Below, piece by piece: positions 28,723-37,290 of a stretch of 64,000 nucleotides of DNA. Every line of letters starts with the position of its first letter. Within the stretch, counting starts at the first letter, position 1. A program made the translations under genes and the position numbers. The DNA comes from Marinobacter sp. ELB17 (GTDB lineage: Bacteria; Pseudomonadota; Gammaproteobacteria; Pseudomonadales; Oleiphilaceae). The notes under the pieces are model-generated. The model made no database searches. It was not told the origin of the DNA and worked only from the letters and a program-made list of their open reading frames with translations. The DNA lies in contig NZ_AAXY01000016.1 of the NCBI RefSeq assembly GCF_000169375.1, positions 20,139 through 84,138 of the forward strand, given 5' to 3'.

Positions 28723-29193
28723 AAGATCACGCACCAATCAATAGTTGCCGAACAAGCAGAGCCTAACAGAATACAAAGAACGTTGTGCAAAACGCCTAAT
28801 TATGGAGCGTTAATTAACTTCTCCCGACGGGCCAAGTTAATTGTTGCACCATAGCCTAATCAAGTTGAATTAAGTGCCCGTTAAAAATGGAGGGATTACC
28901 GCATGACCTCTCAGTATCTATTGGACTACGCCGCCAGGGCCACAGCTTCCGGGCGACGTACGAGGATAAAGTAATGTCGAGATATGAGCCGTAACAGCTA
29001 TTCAGGTTGGCGAGGAGCCTCATCACCAACGAACATTAAAATTGTTATAGCCATCATGAGATGGCTCCTGATTGTATTTAATCAAATTAGTCTGCAGATA
29101 TCGTTTTTTCCAGCCTTCGGGGTATGGAGGTCCAGATCAAAAGGAACTGCAGGTTGCCACTCTCGGGATCAAGACGGGCGGGAAGTTATCGGA
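28723..29193. other. Intergenic region between two defence-type genes
   Basis: About 470 bp with no convincing gene. A 23-codon frame with a good GGAGGG lies at 28902 but is too short to support. The 15-mer GGCCAAGTTAATTGT at about 28837 recurs at about 36775 beside the IS66 tnpC fragment, so a mobile-element scar may be present here. Confidence 0.35.
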
Positions 29194-30057
29194 TCAATCG
29201 GCACCGCCGCTCTCATTTCTGAACTTAGCCTCAGATTCGAGTATGAAGAGCTGGTTGAGCAACAAAAATTCCCTCAAATCGTCCGCTAAATGCTCTCGTT
29301 TCTCGTTATGCGCTCGATGGTTGCGGAAAGCTTGGAAAGCCGCAATGAATAGCTGCGCCCTTCCGAATTGCTCGGTTGCGTGCATACTGGGCCAATGCAG
29401 AGTAGAACCTTTCCCTTTATTAGAAAGGAAAGCCTCTGACATTAACTTCGAGTTGCTTTCCTCTGAGCCCCCCAGTCTAAGCCGTATCAGATCCTCTAAA
29501 CGTCTGTAACCTTTAAGAATTACGTTGTCGGGTTCTGCCTCAAAGCGAACAGCTAGGTCAACAAGGCGAGGATCTAAAATTGAAAAAGGAACCGATGTTG
29601 GAAATAGGCGGGCTAATCTAGAATCATCCCGATCCCCCAGACCATATTGATGATATATATAGTCACGCCACCGCTGCGGGCGAAGTGGTCGGCTCGCCTC
29701 CAATACCTCCATATCCTTATTCGAAAGACACGATGCGTTCAGCCGGTCCATGATAGCCTGATCGACATAAAACTCGTCGATTTCTTCGCAATGACGATCA
29801 AGGAGGTACAGCGCGTCTGCTAGCCCTTTCGGCCCCTCACCGGGATAACCAGAACTGAATCCGGACTTCACAGCGATGACATCAGTTGCGCCCGTATGAA
29901 GTACGAAAGCATGATAGTTCTCTGCTGTTAGGACGTAAGCACGGCTTATACAGACACCAGCATGGACCAACTGAACTATGGCCTTTACGCAATAAGACGT
30001 AATACCCGGCTCACCCAGATACTCAATGCCGGCATAAGAATCTAAATTTCGGAACAA
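29194..30057 (-). CDS. TIGR02391-like protein with HEPN RNase motif
   Basis: A 287-residue protein, start TTG 30057 with GGAG about 8 bases before it. The N-terminal half is unrecognised. The C-terminal 120 residues resemble TIGR02391 (Ymh-type): LMSEAFLSNKGKGSTLHWPS, then AFQAFRNHRAHNEKRE. The stretch RNHRAH is an Rx4H signature, the catalytic pattern of HEPN ribonucleases used in abortive infection and toxin systems. It lies between the DUF4238 gene and the Tn7-like end, as the last cargo gene. An RNase role is plausible but not shown. Confidence 0.6.
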   Translation of the reverse strand: MFRNLDSYAGIEYLGEPGITSYCVKAIVQLVHAGVCISRAYVLTAENYHAFVLHTGATDVIAVKSGFSSGYPGEGPKGLADALYLLDRHCEEIDEFYVDQAIMDRLNASCLSNKDMEVLEASRPLRPQRWRDYIYHQYGLGDRDDSRLARLFPTSVPFSILDPRLVDLAVRFEAEPDNVILKGYRRLEDLIRLRLGGSEESNSKLMSEAFLSNKGKGSTLHWPSMHATEQFGRAQLFIAAFQAFRNHRAHNEKREHLADDLREFLLLNQLFILESEAKFRNESGGAD

Positions 30058-30433
30058 AACGCTACTCCACTAGCTAAGGAGCCAACGCAAAGCATTAGCT
30101 GCGAGGTGTTCTTGAAGGAAGATCTCCAGATTGGCTACGAATCGACACGAACGCAACCCAAGAAACAATCAGCTATCATGAGGGAACAAAACCTCAATTT
30201 ACCCAAACGCAATTGATGCAGTCGATTAGGTGAATGTTGCTAAGCTGAAAGTGGCTAAACTATAAAGAGATAGATCAAATTTTGCCAAAAAATACGTAGG
30301 CCTAGTTGCCCAGGTCAGGGATATGCTTGCCGAATATGAGCGAAAGGTCAGGAAATACGCTTTTTCTAACTCTAGAGCTGCTCATGGTGAGTCGCCTGTT
30401 TAAGCGGAATAAAACTCGACCAGTTTTTAGAAG
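30058..30433. other. Intergenic stretch inside the Tn7-like end
   Basis: About 375 bp between the HEPN gene and the first TnsB-site-like repeat. Reading both strands gave no gene, promoter or terminator that I would support. Confidence 0.4.
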
Positions 30434-30568
30434 TATCAAACTCTATTGGCATTGAGCTGGTCAGAGTAATTAGTTAATGGGTTGTAAAATATCAAACTTT
30501 AGAATTTTTTGAGTCCGAAAATGCGCGAAAATAACGCATTTTTTATCAAACTTTAATGTCCGCTGACA
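30434..30568 (+). repeat. Tn7-like transposon end, first copy
   Basis: Three TATCAAAC-type repeats at 30434, 30490 and 30544 lead to a terminus that reads AACTTTAATGTCCGCTGACA and ends at 30568. Read inward from the tip it starts TGTCAGCGGACATTAAAGTT, close to the Tn7 ends (TGTGGGCGGACAATAAAGT), which also begin TGT and carry arrays of TnsB sites. The last 30 bp plus the next 6 bp (ATATCT) recur exactly at 36951-36986, and the 54-bp spacing of the last two repeats is also the same there. It therefore marks one boundary of the element holding tnsD, tnsE and the defence cargo. Confidence 0.65.
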
Positions 30569-30574
30569 ATATCT

Positions 30575-30803
30575 TGTGGGATCATAATAAAGTTGGTAAC
30601 TTTGTAATAAAGTTGGTAACTCACGAACGTTGTGGCAAAGTCAGGTCATTCTTTTCAGGAATCTAGGGAATGACCGATTACGTTAAGTTATCCCGCGCCG
30701 GACGGTTTGATGGGGTGAGTCAGGCAACCTGCCGGGGTGGCAGCTTTCGCGTGGAATGGGTGGCAGGCTTCGTCTGGAATCAGTGGCAACCTTGGCCTGG
30801 AAT
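30575..30803 (+). mobile_element. IS21-like element end with iterated repeats
   Basis: Starting TGTGGGATC at 30575, two copies of TAATAAAGTTGGTAAC (30585-30600 and 30605-30620) are followed by three 21-bp units of the form GTGGCANNNTTNNNNTGGAAT at 30737, 30760 and 30783, spaced exactly 23 bp. Multiple direct repeats of this kind are typical of IS21-family ends, where IstA binds. No istA or istB gene follows, so this is an end remnant. A degenerate Tn7-like left end is an alternative reading of the first 50 bp. Confidence 0.45.
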
Positions 30804-31377
30804 ACGCACCTGGAACGGGCTTCAAAAAATGTGTCGCAGCTCGACTAAGGGCAAGTGGGTCGATTTAAGGGCGTGTAGCAACAAGCAACTGGGGAACTTT
30901 AAGAGAAAGTGAAGCCATTCTTTAACCCTCTTAACGAAAAAATCCGTTCATTTGCCAGTTCCCGATCAGGAATCGCAGATAACGATTTTATGGATGAACT
31001 ATAGCCTAAATCCGTGATTTGGCACGGCTCAACTGGCTCCTCAACCCTGCAATTGGAAGAGTTCTGTGTCTGCACCAATAGTATTGGCGCAATCGATAAT
31101 CTAAAAATATAATTTCTACGCTTTCGGCCTGGCTCAGCGGTGTGTAGCTTTGACCATAACAACAGTGTCCAGTGCATTTATCGTGACGAATTCCAGCATG
31201 AGCAGCTTGTGAAATTGGTGTCACGGGTGATGATTGCCAGTCAGCGACATTGGAACGTTGAGCAGTTTGAGGAATCTGTAGGAGACCAGAAACTGGGCTA
31301 GGTGTTGGCAACCGCTTCTTAGCGGAGAGTCGGCCCGGCGCGCACTAGGGTGGCTTGTGTCGGGTTCATCAGACCGT
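30804..31377. other. Mixed remnant DNA, no intact gene
   Basis: About 570 bp after the IS21-like repeats. A plus-strand frame at about 31180-31300 encodes a plausible protein tail (HEQLVKLVSRVMIASQRHW then a stop) but nothing recognisable upstream, so it could be the 3' scrap of a lost gene. No other feature was supported. Confidence 0.35.
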
Positions 31378-32297
31378 TTACTGAGATGTGCGTGGTTCCA
31401 CGACGTTGCCGGACAGCATGTCTTGGAACCGACACGGGCGATGGAGCCCGTACCCCTGTGCAAAGTCCACCCCCATTTCTTTGAGCAACTCCAGGGTTTC
31501 GTTATTTTCAACGAACTCCGCTATGGTTTTTTTCTGCAAAGTTTTCCCGATGTCGTTTATCGCCCGAACCATAGCCAAATCTGTTTGGTCCGTCGCAATG
31601 TCCCGCACGAAAACACCATCGATCTTCAGGTAATCAACGGGAAGGCGACGAAGGTAACTGAAAGACGACAGCCCGGTTCCAAAATCGTCCAACGCGAAAC
31701 TGCACTTTGAGTCACCCAGAAGTGCCATAAAATTCTGGGCATCAGCAAAGTTATGAATCGCGGCTGTTTCAGTCAGCTCAAAGCAGATCTTGCCACCCGA
31801 AAGTCCGTAATGCTGCAACCGTTCGATCACGAACTCAGCGAAATCAGGCTGATCAAATGAACGACCGGAAAGGTTGATATGGCACGCGTCCAACTCGTTC
31901 AGGTGCGCTGTATGCGCCGCAAGCTGCCGGAAGACTTCGTTAATCACCCAACGATCAATCTTGTGCGCGATACCAAACCGTTCTGCAGCTGGCAAGAAAG
32001 CACCGGGAGGAATGGTCTTGCCCTCCTTGTCTTTCAGCCGAACTAGGACTTCGTATCTCAGCCCTCTGCCACCTTTAACCGTTGGCGCTATTAACTGGGC
32101 GTCAAGAAAGAACCGGTTTTCCTGCAAAGCTACTTGGATTCGATTCAACCATTCCATCTCAATGCGTTGTTCTGAAATCTGTACGTCATCAACGACGGAG
32201 AGGTATACCCGGTTACGGCCTTGGTTCTTTGCCACGTAACAAGCGATATCCACAGCACGCAGCATCGTGCTGATATCTGCAACTCCGGTTGTTGAAC
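31378..32297 (-). pseudogene. C-terminal half (end of GGDEF plus EAL) of a split c-di-GMP protein
   Basis: About 300 codons in one frame. The first residues, MLRAVDIACYVAKNQGRNRVYLS, are the very end of a GGDEF domain. The rest is an EAL phosphodiesterase domain: YEVLVRL (EVL in place of EAL), HINLSGRSF, FELTETAA, LDDFGTGLSSFSYLRRLPVD, AEFVEN and GVDFAQGYGL. The front of the gene lies at 34601-36097 on the same strand. An IS91-family element separates the two, so this half lacks its normal start. Without the insertion the protein would be about 800 residues, membrane-bound, with sensor, cyclase and phosphodiesterase parts. Confidence 0.85.
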
Positions 32298-32388
32298 GGA
32301 GCCGCTACGCGGCAAAGTTGCCAACCCTCCCAAAACTAAGTATTCCCTCTCTCACCCAATTAAGGGCTACAAACGAGAGGGTTTACCC

Positions 32389-33294
32389 ATGAACGCTGCA
32401 CAGCAAGCACACTACCATTCACTGTACACACAGCATGTTAATGCATTGCACCGGCAGGGAAAAGCCGCCACCACCATTGACGTTTATTCTCGAGCTGTTC
32501 GGCGTGTTACCGAGTTTTTTGACCGGTGCCCCGATACATTAACGCTCGACAATCTGAAAGAATACTTTACCGCGCTGGTCCACTCACACTCATGGAGCAC
32601 CGTTAAGGTTGATCGTAACGGGCTCCAGTTCTTTTATAAACACGTACTCAATAAAACCTGGACCTGGGTCGATATCGTCAAGCCACCCCAAAAGAAAACC
32701 CTACCCGATATTCTCACCCAGGCTGAAATCGAGCGTGTCATTAACCATACCCGTGAGCTGCGCTACCAAACCTTTATTCTTGTCGCCTACAGCATGGGGT
32801 TGCGGCTTGGCGAAGCCTTGAACCTAAAAGTCGGCGATATCGATGGCCAGCGCATGAAGGTTCATGTGCGCTTGGGCAAAGGGCAAAAAGATCGGGTGGT
32901 CACGCTGCCCACCATCACACGAACCGCCCTGCGGTATTACTGGTCAACACACCGTCACCCACAGTTCCTGTTTCCCAGAGGCAGAACACCCGAAGAGAGA
33001 AAATTGGCGATTGCCGTCATGGATCGCAGCGGCTTACAGAAATCGTTTAAAGCCATACTCAAAAGCTGCAACATCCATAAAGACATTACGCCTCACAGCT
33101 TGCGCCACTGCTATGGCGCACACCTCACGGCCAGCAACCTTCACCTGCGCGCGATTCAATTCGAGATGGGCCATGCCTGCCCTAAAACAACGGCCATCTA
33201 CACGCAGCTGACCGATGAGGTCCATCAGAACACCCAGTTGATCATTAACACGTTAATGGACCAACTCGAAGTCAAACTCGACGGGGCGGTTTAG
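32389..33294 (+). CDS. Tyrosine recombinase of the IS91-family element
   Basis: A 301-residue XerC/D-like integrase. The N-terminal SAM-like DNA-binding domain (about 15-95) is followed by the catalytic domain with all expected residues: arginine in AYSMGLRLGEALNLKV, HSLRHCYGAHL (HxxR box), MGHACPKTTAIYTQLTD (second histidine and nucleophilic tyrosine). In this branch of IS91-like elements such a gene sits directly in front of the transposase; here the transposase ATG follows after one base. Its job in transposition is not established. It appears intact. Confidence 0.9.
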   Translation: MNAAQQAHYHSLYTQHVNALHRQGKAATTIDVYSRAVRRVTEFFDRCPDTLTLDNLKEYFTALVHSHSWSTVKVDRNGLQFFYKHVLNKTWTWVDIVKPPQKKTLPDILTQAEIERVINHTRELRYQTFILVAYSMGLRLGEALNLKVGDIDGQRMKVHVRLGKGQKDRVVTLPTITRTALRYYWSTHRHPQFLFPRGRTPEERKLAIAVMDRSGLQKSFKAILKSCNIHKDITPHSLRHCYGAHLTASNLHLRAIQFEMGHACPKTTAIYTQLTDEVHQNTQLIINTLMDQLEVKLDGAV

Positions 33295-33295
33295 C

Positions 33296-34351
33296 ATGAA
33301 CGTAAAGGAGCTCCTTCATCGCTACGGTGATCGCTTCAAAATCAAGCACGGCAAGTCGACCAGCAAAGACCAATGGTCGGCGCTGAACGCCATGTCAGGA
33401 TGCCGCGAAGGTCAATACGGCGAGGTCGCCTTGGCGTGCAAGGCGTGCGACTGGTCCGGCCGTGTCTTCCAATCCTGCGGGCATCGCGCCTGTAACCAAT
33501 GTCAAAACCATAGCGCCACGCAATGGCTGGAGCGACAGCAGAACAAATTACTGCCGGTCACGTATTTTATGGTGACCTTTACGCTGCCGTTTCAATTGCG
33601 GGCCTTGGCAAAAAAACATCAGGCCGATGTCTATTCACTGATGTTCAAGTGTGCCACCGACACGCTGAAACAATTTGCCCGCAATGATCGGCAGCTAGGT
33701 TGCGACATCGGCATGACCGGCGTGCTGCATACCCACTCTCGGCGATTAGACTATCACCCGCACATTCATTTTATTGTGCCCGCAGGGGGATTACTAAAAA
33801 GCCGCAAAGAGTGGCGAAAAAAACGGGGCAAGTATTTGTTCAAGGAAAAGAACCTCGCCACCGTGTTTCGCGCAAGGCTGTTGCAGGCACTCAAACAAAG
33901 TGGCCTGTGGTTACCGCGTGACATTCCCAAAGCATGGATTGTCGACTGTGAGCCTGTCGGAAGCGGATTGCCGGCACTGAAATATCTATCCCGCTATCTC
34001 TACCGTGGCGTGATCAGCAACAGCAATATCATGGCCGATGATGGTGACACTATCCGCTTCCGGTATGTCAACAGTACCACCGGAAAAACCAACATCAGAC
34101 AGCTACCTGGCGAGGACTTTATTGCCTTGCTGCTTCAGCATACCCTGCCCAAAGGATTCAGACGGACGAGAGACTTTGGTTTTTTACACGGCAATGCCAA
34201 GAAAACACTGCGATGGGTGCAGTACCTGCTCAGAGTAAAGCTGCCCGCGCCAACGGCTAAAGCAAGACCGAGCTTTCTCTGCAGCTGCTGTGCTCAGCCA
34301 TTATCGATTGTGGGATTTATTAGACCGAGGGTGAAGCCGCAACCGGGATAG
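33296..34351 (+). CDS. tnpA: IS91-family HUH transposase
   Basis: A 351-residue rolling-circle transposase. A cysteine-rich zinc region (CKACDWSGRVFQSCGHRACNQC, residues about 46-67) is followed by TYFMVTFTLPFQLR and the HUH motif DYHPHIHFIV, then YLSRYLYRGVI, which supplies the tyrosine pair used for strand cleavage in IS91. The C-terminal SCCAQPLSIVGFIRPR is also typical. It looks complete and active. It is the second gene of the unit and has split a c-di-GMP signalling gene. Confidence 0.9.
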   Translation: MNVKELLHRYGDRFKIKHGKSTSKDQWSALNAMSGCREGQYGEVALACKACDWSGRVFQSCGHRACNQCQNHSATQWLERQQNKLLPVTYFMVTFTLPFQLRALAKKHQADVYSLMFKCATDTLKQFARNDRQLGCDIGMTGVLHTHSRRLDYHPHIHFIVPAGGLLKSRKEWRKKRGKYLFKEKNLATVFRARLLQALKQSGLWLPRDIPKAWIVDCEPVGSGLPALKYLSRYLYRGVISNSNIMADDGDTIRFRYVNSTTGKTNIRQLPGEDFIALLLQHTLPKGFRRTRDFGFLHGNAKKTLRWVQYLLRVKLPAPTAKARPSFLCSCCAQPLSIVGFIRPRVKPQPG

Positions 34352-34470
34352 CAGAGCGACAGCAACAACAGGTAGCAGCATCAAGCCATCCCAGCAGGAG
34401 ACCAGAAACACCCATGACAATGACCTTATTTTTTTATCGTGATAGCCGCGAGGTTTAGGCTCGTCTCAAA

Positions 34471-34502
34471 GAAATAGCGGCGTTTTATAACGTCGCTATT
34501 TC
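34471..34502 (+). terminator. Long hairpin downstream of the IS91-type transposase
   Basis: GAAATAGCGGCGTT and AACGTCGCTATTTC form a 14-bp stem with one mismatch around a TTAT loop. There is no clear T run after it, so it may act as a terminator or protect the element from outside transcription. Confidence 0.4.
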
Positions 34503-34600
34503 CCTCAAGTTCATTTTAGATATTTGCTATATAGAGAGTGTCGAGGCCGGCCGGGCTCGTTCAACAACCGAATAAGTCGCGGCAAGCGCGACTTATCCTT

Positions 34601-36097
34601 ATTCGTTATAGGTACAACACCAATACTGCAGCTCACACTATGGCTTCGGCCTTCCCACGTGAACACCATGTCCTCAAGCGCTGCACGAAGCTTTTCCGTA
34701 ATGCCCGCCGCGGCGTCCATCGTAAGGTTGCGCAGAATGATGCCGAACTCGTCTCCGCCAAGTCGCGCCAGAACGTCACTCTCACGCAGTGAATGACGGG
34801 CTATAGCAGCGACTTGCCGCAGCAACTCATCGCCTGCCAGATGACCCGATGTGTCATTTACAATTTTGAATTGATCCAGATCGACGAAACACAAGGCATG
34901 GGCGCCGTGTTCTGTTTGCGCCTGACTCACCACATGCTTCAGGTGACGCTCGAACGCTCGACGATTTATCAGTCCGGTCAGCTCATCGTGATTCGCCTGA
35001 TAGTTTAATTCCTTTGACATGCGATAGGATTCGGAAACATCTTCCAAAACAACGATATAGTTGGTCGTGCGGGTTTTTTGGTAGTGACCGATAGACACGG
35101 TCAGTCGTGCCCAGAGTGAGCCTCCGCTGGAATTCATCAGACGCTGCTGAAAAGTATAACTATTGGTGTTTCCAGACATCACTTCCTGTTGCTGTAGCCG
35201 ACCGGACTCCCAATCTTCGGGATGCAACAGATCTTTGTAACGCATGACAAGTAATTGGGGTTTTGAATAACCCAAAATCTTGCTGAGAGTCTCGTTGACA
35301 TCAAGCACATTGCCCTCGCTATTAATCTGAGCGATGCCAACGGCTGCCTGTTCGAATATAGCGCGAAAGTTCTGTGCGGAGCGTCGAACCGATCGTGTCA
35401 GGCGCGCACTGATTTGCCACGCCATAAATGCCAGAAACAGCAGGAAGATGATGCTTACAATAGACAATACGTCTGCTGCCCATCTGGCCGCATTGCCCAT
35501 TGCCTCACGAAACTGCAACGAAAATATTTGCAGCCCATCGTTTGCTGCCGTCAGTTGTTGACGCAGTAATGCTATTTGAGTCAGATCAGGCTGCGCTACC
35601 GACCAGTTCATTTCCAGGGCATCACCAATTGCAACGAGTTCAAGCAGACCGGGGTCTGTTTGTTGCCATGCAACAATAGCCTTCTGGAAGGCATCGATGT
35701 CGGACAAATTGCGCACCAGCCAGATCATGCCATCCACATCATCCGGATGGTTCCTGCCACCGATCAGGCCTGCTCGGGCCGCCTCGGCATCCAATGATTC
35801 ACCTTCCATAGCCAGACGTGCTTTGCGGTCAGAAAGCGGAATGGAAAGCCAGCTTCTGGCTTGCTCCAAATCCAGGGGATCACCGGAACGAGCGTACCGG
35901 TCTAAATAGATCACAGCGCTCAGCTGTGATCTGGACCAAATGCTTTCGCCACCCGTGTACGCCGCGACTGCGGCTTGTACCTGAACAATGGAAACTGCAA
36001 AACCGATGGCGATCAGAATCAGGGCAAAAAGTCCCACAAACATGCCGGCTATTTTTAATCGTGGAGGCTGCCGATACTGGCTATGTAGTCCTGTCAT
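34601..36097 (-). pseudogene. N-terminal half (membrane, PAS, GGDEF) of a split c-di-GMP protein
   Basis: The 5' half of the broken gene; its frame runs on to 34511 through IS-derived codons. A transmembrane helix at residues about 17-42, a periplasmic region to about 210, and a second helix (about 212-235) precede a PAS domain (about 245-360, FRAIFEQAAVGIAQINSEG). The GGDEF domain follows (YQANHDELTGLINRRAFERH, DLDQFKIVND, LARLGGDEFGII) with the GGDEF catalytic motif intact. The chain is cut at VVPITNKDKS, just before the last helix of the GGDEF domain. The cyclase half might still be made but lacks that helix and the EAL domain. Confidence 0.85.
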
Positions 36098-36427
36098 TTT
36101 CTTTCCCTGCTCATGGCCGGACGGCGCAAGGGTCGCTCAACAGGACCGCCGGATTTCTGATCTATTGAGTCAGAGCGAACTCTACTCATAAGGGTGGATA
36201 CGATTTGAGTGTAGTCGACTGTTGATAGTATCAGAACGTGAAGGTCACACGGAGTCAATGATCAAGTAAAGCGAGTACTGGGGTTAACGACAGTTACATT
36301 GAATTTTGTAAGACAATGAGTTGTTGCAAAACAGAATGTGTAGTTATCAGTTTGAACGTCATGACCAGCGTGACAGGAGTGGATTAATACGTCAGGGTTA
36401 CAGGAAAAGCATGGTCGTCATCAATGT

Positions 36428-36780
36428 CTAAACTTGCGCTAGCAGTCTAGCGGTGGGGACGCCTTTATTAATGACTTGGGCTGGCACCGGAGCCTGGATC
36501 AGGGTTTCGCACTGTTCGCAGGCCCTCTTGCCTCGGATACGGCGCTCCACCGTGAACTCGCCGGGGACGTAATCCAGTTTTTCGCTGATGTCTTCCCCCA
36601 CCCGCTTAAGCTGGCAGCCGCAGCAACACTGGATGTTCTAAGGCTCGTGGCGGATCAGGCTGCGGGGAAGTTCAGGCGGTAGCGGTGCGCGTTTCGGCTG
36701 TTTTTTAGGTTGGGCAGGTGCTTTTATGGCCGTTAGCTGTGCCAGTTCGGCTTCGATGGCGGCAACGGACCGGCCAAGTT
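36428..36780 (-). pseudogene. IS66 tnpC transposase fragment
   Basis: On the minus strand the frame reads AAIEAELAQLTAIKAP ... LPPELPRSLIRHEP, then an in-frame TAG, then IQCCCGCQLKRVGEDISEKL and VPGEFTVERRIRGKRACEQC. This is the N-terminal zinc-finger part of IS66 TnpC. Only about 115 codons remain, with a nonsense codon in the middle and no accessory genes. It need not be from the same copy as the IS66 remnant at the left end of the window. Confidence 0.75.
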
Positions 36781-36868
36781 AATTGTCGCGCTGCATTTAC
36801 GGTATTGAAAGTCAGAGATCAACGACATAGGCCGCCATCGCGGTGCGACTTTGTCAAAAAACACACAG

Positions 36869-36980
36869 TATCAAAAAATTATGATTGTAAACTTTAAAAA
36901 TTATCAAACTTCACCTCCAAAAATGGCCAAAAATCTATATTTAAAGCGATTTTTTTATCAAACTTTAATGTCCGCTGACA
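36869..36980 (+). repeat. Tn7-like transposon end, second copy
   Basis: TATCAAAA/TATCAAAC repeats at 36869, 36902 and 36956 precede a terminus identical over 30 bp to that at 30539-30568 and ending GCTGACA at 36980. The next six bases (ATATCT) are also the same. Upstream of the shared block the sequences differ, but the 54-bp spacing of the last two repeats is kept. The end directly abuts a decayed tnsA-like reading frame on the right. Confidence 0.65.
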
Positions 36981-37210
36981 ATATCTGTACTCGCTTGGGT
37001 ATTCGTCATCCTCAGGTTCGTGGCCTTCTGACCGTCGTTTCAACCGATCTTTTGATCGACCTGTTTTCGGGTAAGCAACTGGCGATTGCCGTCTAACCCT
37101 CATCAGAACTAGCAAAGTTAAGAGTTATCGAAAAACTCCCAATTGAAAAAACGTTCCGGGAAGCTCGCGGGGTCGAGTGAAGACTTCTCACACAGAGGGA
37201 AGTGCCGGCT
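36981..37210 (+). pseudogene. Decayed tnsA fragment of a Tn7-like element
   Basis: One frame reads LGIRHPQVRG, then TVVSTDLLID, FSGKQLAIAV, a TAA stop at 37094, then PSSELAKLRVIEKLPIEKTF, REARGVE, a TGA stop at 37178 and RLLTQREVPA. These are in the order of the TnsA endonuclease core: GxRHP, TTDFLI, the AxxVKPSxEL lysine site, KLxIExxYW and WxxVTEREIP. The two stops replace the expected lysine (AAA to TAA) and tryptophan (TGG to TGA). The N-terminus is missing, apparently replaced by the Tn7-like end. It is dead. Confidence 0.65.
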
Positions 37211-37290
37211 GAAGCTTCACCCCCAAACCAAGGTGACACGGGTGTGCGCACAGCTCGATGACCAATATGGACCAGACCCCGGGGTGAATA

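Larger units (their letters stand above)
32298..34600 (+). mobile_element. IS91-family element with tyrosine recombinase
   Basis: A 2.3-kb insertion carrying a XerC/D-like recombinase and an IS91-type HUH transposase, the layout of the ISPps1/ISSod25-type branch. On the left it abuts GAAC (32294-32297), a tetranucleotide favoured as target by IS91-family elements. The right limit is estimated from where the interrupted gene resumes. A perfect 10-bp hairpin (ATAAGTCGCG / CGCGACTTAT) sits at 34572-34595 at the presumed ter side. Inverted copies of CGGTTGTTGAACG(G)AGCC lie at 32286-32303 and 34554-34570, so exact limits are uncertain by some tens of bases. Confidence 0.8.

Noticed and set aside
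28741..28830. attC-like sequence (GCCTAAC ... GTTAATTAAC) suggesting an integron cassette
   Set aside because: No matching GTTRGGC right arm or attC symmetry and no cassette array around it.
28902..28973. 23-codon frame with a good ribosome site
   Set aside because: Too short, no overlap with a gene and no recognisable protein pattern.
30670..30912. Possible small protein rich in tryptophan
   Set aside because: The tryptophans come from the repeated GTGGCA/TGGAAT units of the IS21-like end, so it is not a gene.
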